Assembly (NCBI GenBank): GCA_951801245.1
Contig: CATOMC010000007.1
Location: 1 to 64,000 of the forward strand
Source of the DNA: an uncultured Lachnospiraceae bacterium
GTDB lineage: Bacteria > Bacillota_A > Clostridia > Lachnospirales > Lachnospiraceae
Length of the DNA stretch: 64,000 bases
Direction: 5' to 3'
Below the pieces are notes generated by a model that ran no database searches, was not told the origin of the DNA, and saw nothing but the letters and a program-made list of their open reading frames with translations. The translations under genes and the position numbers were made by a program. Below, piece by piece: positions 59,416-64,000 of the stretch; positions within the stretch are counted from its first letter, which is position 1; each line of letters opens with the position of its first letter.

Positions 59416-59778
59416 ATGAATACGAGAGAAAAAGGGGCACAGAAGGAACAGCAGGTCTGTGCCTATTTACTGTCTGAGGGGGTAGAGATTCTGGAAAGGA
59501 ATTTTCGTGCCAGACAGGGAGAGATTGACATCATCGGCCGTGACGGGGACTACCTGGTCTTCTTCGAGGTGAAATACAGAACAGGCACAAGCCGTGGCAG
59601 TGCAGCAGAGGCGGTGGGTAACGTCAAACAGAAGAAAATATGTCGAACAGCAGACTATTACAGAGTGCTTCACCACTGTGCGGAAGATACGCCCATCAGG
59701 TTCGATGTGGTGGCTGTGGACGCAGAAAAACTGCGCTGGATCAAGAATGCGTTTGATTATGCGGAGGCATGGCGGTAA
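59416..59778 (+). CDS. yraN: YraN family (UPF0102) nuclease-like protein
   Basis: A 120-residue protein of the UPF0102 family with a Holliday-junction-resolvase/restriction-like fold. The motif series is E in EKGAQKEQQVCAYLLSEG, then GEIDIIGRDGDYLVFFEVKYR, a classical D-ExK site, and RFDVVAVD near the end. Often encoded after rnhB. The ATG at 59416 overlaps nothing; the upstream TTG at 59410 would overlap the previous stop. Confidence 0.93.
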   Translation: MNTREKGAQKEQQVCAYLLSEGVEILERNFRARQGEIDIIGRDGDYLVFFEVKYRTGTSRGSAAEAVGNVKQKKICRTADYYRVLHHCAEDTPIRFDVVAVDAEKLRWIKNAFDYAEAWR

Positions 59779-59858
59779 TGTGAGGAACAGATGGGCGTTC
59801 TGCGAAGCCTGGTCATGAAGGTGGCGTGGAAAATCAGTAATAGAATGGAGATAACCAT

Positions 59859-60713
59859 ATGGGATTATACAGACATCAAAATGAAAGACAGATGGAACAA
59901 AACAGGGCGGGAGAAGTGGAATATCTGACCTTTCCGCTGCTTACACAGACGGGCATGGTCAGACATTTGTTCTCCACCAGACTGGGCGGGGTCAGCGAGG
60001 GGATCTATGAGTCCATGAATCTGAGCTACACCAGAGGTGATAACAAGGAGTCGGTGGATGAAAATTTCCGGCGGATCGCAGAGGTGTTGGGGTGCCGGGT
60101 GGATGATATCGTCTGTTCCGATCAGACACATACCACCAATCTTAAGGTGGTGGGCAGACAAGACGGTGGGAAAGGGATTACCAGACCCCGGGATTATCAT
60201 GATATAGACGGCCTTCTGACCAATGAGCCGGGCGTGGTTCTGGCTACGTTTTATGCGGACTGTGTACCATTATATTTTGTAGATACGAAGAGGCACGCGA
60301 TCGCACTGGCGCATTCCGGATGGCGGGGGACCGTGGCACGGATAGGGCAGTGTGTGGTGGAGAATATGAGACAGGTCTATGGTACGGCGCCTGAGGATAT
60401 CACAGCGGCAATCGGGCCTTCCATCTGCCAGACCTGTTATGAGGTCAGTGAGGATGTGGCGCAGGCTTTTTGCAAAGAGTTCCGAAAACCAGGACAGGAG
60501 CAGGAGATACTGCTCTCCAAAGGCAGCGGGAAGTATCAGCTTGATCTGTGGCGTGCCAATGAGATTGTCCTTACGGAGGCGGGGATTTTACAAGAACGGA
60601 TTCAGGTGACAGATATTTGTACCTGTCATAACAGTGAGTATCTTTTTTCCCATCGGGCCAGTCATGGGAAAAGGGGTAATCTGGGAGCTTTTTTGGGGCT
60701 GCATCTTATATAG
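59859..60713 (+). CDS. pgeF: Purine nucleoside phosphorylase/laccase-domain protein YfiH (PgeF)
   Basis: A 284-residue member of the DUF152 family. Members were first called polyphenol oxidases; E. coli YfiH edits peptidoglycan precursors and others act on purine nucleosides. Metal/active-site features: QTHTTNLKVV (His), ADCVPLYFVD (Cys), LAHSGWRGTV (His) and the C-terminal CTCHNSEYLFSHR. GGAGATAACC precedes the ATG. A strong terminator follows. Confidence 0.92.
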   Translation: MGLYRHQNERQMEQNRAGEVEYLTFPLLTQTGMVRHLFSTRLGGVSEGIYESMNLSYTRGDNKESVDENFRRIAEVLGCRVDDIVCSDQTHTTNLKVVGRQDGGKGITRPRDYHDIDGLLTNEPGVVLATFYADCVPLYFVDTKRHAIALAHSGWRGTVARIGQCVVENMRQVYGTAPEDITAAIGPSICQTCYEVSEDVAQAFCKEFRKPGQEQEILLSKGSGKYQLDLWRANEIVLTEAGILQERIQVTDICTCHNSEYLFSHRASHGKRGNLGAFLGLHLI

Positions 60714-60778
60714 CGCGGTATCTGTCCCGGCGAAGATATTTAGCTATGTAAGCCGCCTATTTCTACCAAGATGATATG

Positions 60779-60834
60779 ATACCTCTAAAGTAGACAGATT
60801 AAATATGAAAATCTGTTACTTTGGAGGTATTTTT
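60779..60834 (+). terminator. Long stem terminator after pgeF
   Basis: ATACCTC/GAGGTAT, AAAGT/ACTTT and ACAGATT/AATCTGT stack into a stem of about 20 bp with small bulges (60779-60830), followed by TTTT. Confidence 0.85.
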
Positions 60835-61036
60835 CAGATTCAGAATTGCAACAATAACTCCTTCCTCAAAGGGAAACGCCTGAACGCATTGCCGAAAGGG
60901 TTACAGCTTGCAAAACGGCTGTAAATACAGTAATATTTTTGGTATGAAATTAAGAAACAATTAAAGAATTTCCCATCTATTCCTTTATGTTTCTATGTTT
61001 GAATGATACTATACGAAAGCACAAGAGAGGTGAAAA

Positions 61037-61126
61037 GATTGAAAATTAAAATTTTCAATCGCGAGATTTGTGTCTGCGCGTTGCTTGCCACAAACTCGTT
61101 TCATGCGATATCTCAACATAGTTGAG
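61037..61126. repeat. Tandem stem-loops in the response-regulator leader
   Basis: GATTGAAAATT/AATTTTCAATC is an 11-bp perfect stem (61037-61060). TTTGTG/CACAAA is a wider one (about 61067-61093). TCTCAAC/GTTGAGA is a perfect 7-bp stem with loop ATA (61110-61126). The order (stem ending TTCAATC, then TTTGTG...CACAAA) resembles the cluster at 8866-8976. Confidence 0.5.
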
Positions 61127-61155
61127 ACAAAAGCAGCGCAGAAATGGAGTAAAAC

Positions 61156-61848
61156 ATGGCGAATATTCTGGTATGCGATGACGACAAAGAAATCGTGGAT
61201 GCAATTGAAATCTATTTGTTACAAGAAGGTTACACGATCTTTAAGGCCTACGACGGACAGCAGGCGATCAAGGTATTGAAGGACCAGCAGATACATCTGC
61301 TTCTCATTGACATTATGATGCCGAAGCTGGACGGGATTCATGCTACCTTGAAGATCAGGGAGTATTCCAGTATCCCGATTATTTTCCTGTCTGCCAAGTC
61401 AGAGGACAGCGATAAGATTCTGGGGCTTAACATCGGCGCCGATGATTATATCACAAAGCCCTTTAATCCCTTGGAGCTGGTGGCGAGAGTGAAATCCAAC
61501 CTGCGCAGGTATACAACTCTTGGCAACCTGAATACGCAGAACAATGCCCTTTTTCAGGTAGGCGGGCTGTGCATCAACGATGACACCAAGGAAGTGACAG
61601 TGGATGGAGACAGCGTGAAATTGACACCCATCGAGTATAACATCCTTTTACTTCTTGTGAAGAACTGCGGCAGGGTCTTTTCCATCGATCAGATCTATGA
61701 GAGCATCTGGAATGAGGAGGCAATCGGCGCAGACAACACAGTAGCAGTACATATCAGGCATATTCGGGAAAAAATTGAGATCAATCCCAAGGAACCCAGA
61801 TATCTTAAGGTGGTGTGGGGCGTAGGCTATAAGATTGAAAAACAATAG
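61156..61848 (+). CDS. OmpR-family response regulator
   Basis: A 230-residue regulator resembling VanR. Acidic pocket D8-D9-D10, phosphoacceptor D52 in LIDIMMPKLDG, S/T in LSAKSEDSD and K in TKPFNPLEL. The winged helix has KLTPIEYNILLLLVKNCGRV and NTVAVHIRHIREKIEINPKE. ATGGAGT gives the ribosome site 7 bases upstream. It is paired with the kinase that begins 13 bases after its stop. Target genes are not visible in the window. Confidence 0.94.
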   Translation: MANILVCDDDKEIVDAIEIYLLQEGYTIFKAYDGQQAIKVLKDQQIHLLLIDIMMPKLDGIHATLKIREYSSIPIIFLSAKSEDSDKILGLNIGADDYITKPFNPLELVARVKSNLRRYTTLGNLNTQNNALFQVGGLCINDDTKEVTVDGDSVKLTPIEYNILLLLVKNCGRVFSIDQIYESIWNEEAIGADNTVAVHIRHIREKIEINPKEPRYLKVVWGVGYKIEKQ

Positions 61849-61860
61849 AAAGGCAAAAGG

Positions 61861-64000
61861 ATGGGAAAAAGGGAAAAGAAAGAGAGTAAACCGAGGAGAG
61901 AAAGTAAGCCGAGAGGAACGAAAAGCGGCGTCAGAACAATCTGCCGTATCCTGCAGCATATGATGCTGGCCGTCATGGCGCTTGCGCTGGTGGTGCTTGT
62001 GACATGTACTACGGTACGGATTGAGAGATTTCACAGTGACGGAAGCTACGACAGTTATACCGGGTATATGAATTACGCCGGAAGAGAGAAAGATTTTGAA
62101 GACTCAGAATTGTTCAATACATTATTTGGTTATGCCATGGCGGATATCATCCGTTTTGGCGTGGTGAGCAGTCAGTTGGAGACAGAAGAAGTGTTTGACG
62201 GCAGTAAGGTGGTGGATGTGACTGCCTACAATTACCGGGATATCGGACTGCCGGAACAGTATGTGACGGCAAACTATTATCTGGAAGATCTGCTCAAATG
62301 GGCGAACTATGGATTCGAGTATACCCCCACAAACATGACTAGAGAGCAGGCGGATAAGTTCTTAGCACCGATGACAAAGGTCACTTCCGTAGACCCTAAG
62401 AGCAAGTATTATAATACATCGGATGCAAATTATCTGAAATCCGATATTCAAAGTTATACTTTTGTGAATGATGTATCTGCCAATCAGATTCTGACGCCGG
62501 GAAACGGGGACGGAGACGGTTTTGTGTCGGACTATCAGCCGGCGAGTGAATTAAGCATGCTGGAAGAAGTCGAACAGCAGGTGAGCAGCATGGATGAAGA
62601 CGGTGTGCCGGTGTATACCTATGAAGTGATGGTGAACCGCTATAAAACCATAGAAGGTAAAAATCTGGAAGAATATGTGTCTGACTGGACACTTTACAGT
62701 GATCTGTGTGAGAGTGTTAAAAACGCTGCAGAAAACCTTGCTTACAACTATAATGAGTATATGAATTATCGTGATTATTATAGTATGGATAATTCCAATG
62801 TGCGTTATCTGATTGCCAAGACAGTAGGCGATGATGTCCAGTATTACAGCAATATGGAACCGGGAAGCACTTACAGAGATTCCGTTCTTCAAATGATGGA
62901 GGAGTTTACCGAAGCGGAAGGCAGCGTGACGGTGCCGCATGAAAAGTTCATCTATTACAGTCCTTCCGAAATGATCTATGAGACCAATACGACCATTGAA
63001 GAGAGTACGATCCGTAAGATCTTGCAGAGTTATGATTATGCGTATCCGGAGACGGTGAAGATATGGATCAATGTGGATACTTCTTATCCCGTGAAAGATG
63101 CTTTCACACAGGGAGCAGAATATATGCCCTATCTGTGGCAGTGGATGGTTGTTCTTCTGGCGGCAGGTATCTTGTATCTGATACTGTTTGGCTATCAGAC
63201 TGCGGTGACAGGACGGAGTGTAGATGGGGAAGGCAATACATATATCAGCCTGAAAGCCTTCGATAAGATTCCCACTGAGGCAGCGCTGTTGACGGCAGGC
63301 GGTGTGGCGGTGCTTGTGACATGGGCGATTATCGTGGTCACAGAACTGGCCGGTGTGGATATTACGGATATGGCATATTGCAGGGATGTGATTCATGAGG
63401 ATTGGTTTAAAGCGCTTATACTGGGCATCGCATTCGTGGCGGACGTGGTCCTTACTTTCTTTTTCCACAGTCTGGTCAGAAGGATCAAGGCCAGAACCCT
63501 ATGGAAGAACAGCTACTTGTACAGACTTTTGTGCCGGGCGAAGAAGTTTGCATGGAATGTGTATGACAACGGCAGTATCGTCATTCGGACATGGATTCCT
63601 TACGGGATATTTATGGGCTTTAATCTGTTCATGGTTCTGTGGGCTGTCGAAGCTGGCAATTTGTTCGTGCTCTTTATCGCAGTGATCATAGATGTTCTGA
63701 TGGGAATTCTGCTCTATAAGGATACGAAGGAACGTCAGGGCATTGTGAAGGGCATCGAGACCATTGCAGGCGGGGAAGTAGATCACCAGATAGACACCGG
63801 CGAGTTGCATGGGGATAACCTGACCCTTGCCAACTCTGTAAACAGCATCGGCAAGGGGATTAAGGAGGCGGTGGAGATCAGCATGAAGGATGAGCGTATG
63901 AAAGCCGACCTGATCACCAACGTGTCTCACGATATCAAGACGCCGCTCACTTCCATCATCAACTATGTGGATCTCATCAAGAGAGAGCAGGTGGACAATG
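61861..64000 (+). CDS. Large sensor histidine kinase, cut by the window end
   Basis: The frame from ATG 61861 is open to the last base (713 codons seen). A basic N-terminus precedes one helix (about 34-54). A very long extracytoplasmic region of about 370 residues follows (Tyr/Asn/Asp-rich, no known domain recognised). Then come several hydrophobic segments (about 427-450, 475-500, 520-545 and 580-620), a HAMP-like linker and the DHp motif ITNVSHDIKTPLTSIINYVD with H690. The ATPase domain lies beyond the window. AAAGG about 7 bases upstream supports the start. It is the partner of the regulator just upstream; the signal is unknown. Confidence 0.92.
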   Translation, partial: MGKREKKESKPRRESKPRGTKSGVRTICRILQHMMLAVMALALVVLVTCTTVRIERFHSDGSYDSYTGYMNYAGREKDFEDSELFNTLFGYAMADIIRFGVVSSQLETEEVFDGSKVVDVTAYNYRDIGLPEQYVTANYYLEDLLKWANYGFEYTPTNMTREQADKFLAPMTKVTSVDPKSKYYNTSDANYLKSDIQSYTFVNDVSANQILTPGNGDGDGFVSDYQPASELSMLEEVEQQVSSMDEDGVPVYTYEVMVNRYKTIEGKNLEEYVSDWTLYSDLCESVKNAAENLAYNYNEYMNYRDYYSMDNSNVRYLIAKTVGDDVQYYSNMEPGSTYRDSVLQMMEEFTEAEGSVTVPHEKFIYYSPSEMIYETNTTIEESTIRKILQSYDYAYPETVKIWINVDTSYPVKDAFTQGAEYMPYLWQWMVVLLAAGILYLILFGYQTAVTGRSVDGEGNTYISLKAFDKIPTEAALLTAGGVAVLVTWAIIVVTELAGVDITDMAYCRDVIHEDWFKALILGIAFVADVVLTFFFHSLVRRIKARTLWKNSYLYRLLCRAKKFAWNVYDNGSIVIRTWIPYGIFMGFNLFMVLWAVEAGNLFVLFIAVIIDVLMGILLYKDTKERQGIVKGIETIAGGEVDHQIDTGELHGDNLTLANSVNSIGKGIKEAVEISMKDERMKADLITNVSHDIKTPLTSIINYVDLIKREQVDN

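Larger units (their letters stand above)
60714..61155. other. Gene-free stretch before the last two-component system
   Basis: About 440 bases. It contains the terminator at 60779-60834, a TTACAG/CTGTAA hairpin around 60901-60925 and an AT-rich region that should hold the promoter of the response regulator. Three small inverted repeats follow between 61037 and 61126. A possible 28-codon leader frame (TTG 61039 to 61125, after AGAGAGGTG) is noted but not called as a gene. Confidence 0.5.

Noticed and set aside
59859..60713. True multicopper laccase
   Set aside because: The DUF152 family lacks copper-oxidase cupredoxin repeats; the name laccase-domain is historical.
62551..63468. Open frame of 305 codons on the minus strand
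   Set aside because: Antisense shadow of the last sensor kinase; His/Ile-rich composition typical of reversed coding sequence and no start context.

Overview
The window looks like chromosome of an anaerobic, low-to-middle G+C Firmicute of the class Clostridia, most likely family Lachnospiraceae. This rests on gene content and order: plsX-acpP-rnc-smc-ftsY and ylxM-ffh-rpsP-khpA-rimM-trmD-rplS-rbgA-rnhB order as in Bacillus/Clostridia, pta-ackA beside tmcAL, aldo/keto reductases with ferredoxin-like tails, a two-gene SUF system, and strong GGAGG ribosome sites. No species can be named from this evidence. No tRNA, rRNA or CRISPR array was seen.

Layout. (1) 1-1531: end of an integrated Tn916-type element (integrase plus terminal repeats) next to a low-molecular-weight phosphatase gene. 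(2) 1993-11548: a membrane-anchored XRE regulator, then a phosphate block: pstS-pstC-pstA-pstB, a Na/Pi cotransporter with a PhoU-like tail behind a three-repeat Pho box, a NifX/NafY-type small protein, and a PhoB/PhoR-type two-component pair. No free-standing phoU was found. (3) 11647-16004: an unrecognised acidic coiled-coil protein behind a near-consensus SigD (sigma-28) promoter, a LytTR regulator with its GHKL kinase, and an orphan FliD-C-terminus-like protein. The regulator gene and the FliD-like gene share a promoter design: two GTGACA-type repeats 21 bp apart and a similarly placed -10. This is the best candidate in the window for an undescribed system. (4) 16116-24454: two convergent Fe-S aldo/keto reductases, a secreted unknown, an HPr-like protein without the phosphorylatable histidine, and sbcD-sbcC. 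(5) 24482-33205: SufC-like and SufB-like genes, cardiolipin synthase, an acyltransferase, tmcAL, pta, ackA and an alpha/beta hydrolase. (6) 33379-34105: remains of an ABC transporter and of small regulatory genes.

(7) 34092-41617: the conserved yceD-rpmF-plsX-acpP-rnc-smc-ftsY block (lipid precursor synthesis, RNA processing, chromosome condensation, SRP receptor). (8) 41667-49882: an accessory block between ftsY and ylxM, two genes that are normally close: threonine dehydratase, YitT, a membrane-anchored GH25 lysozyme, a DUF1905-C39 peptidase-like fusion, BlaI/BlaR1-type regulators with a clear operator, a PocR sensor, and a Panacea (DUF4065) antitoxin gene with a transcribed-looking leader and a truncated partner. 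(9) 50066-60713: ylxM-ffh-rpsP-khpA-rimM-trmD, rplS, two signal peptidases flanking rbgA, rnhB, FliK-like ylqG, FlhB-tail-like ylqH, yraN and pgeF. (10) 61156-64000: a response regulator and a large sensor kinase that runs off the window.

Start codons were moved downstream of the longest reading frame where a ribosome site decided it. Gene functions are from recognised motifs and synteny; no database search was run.
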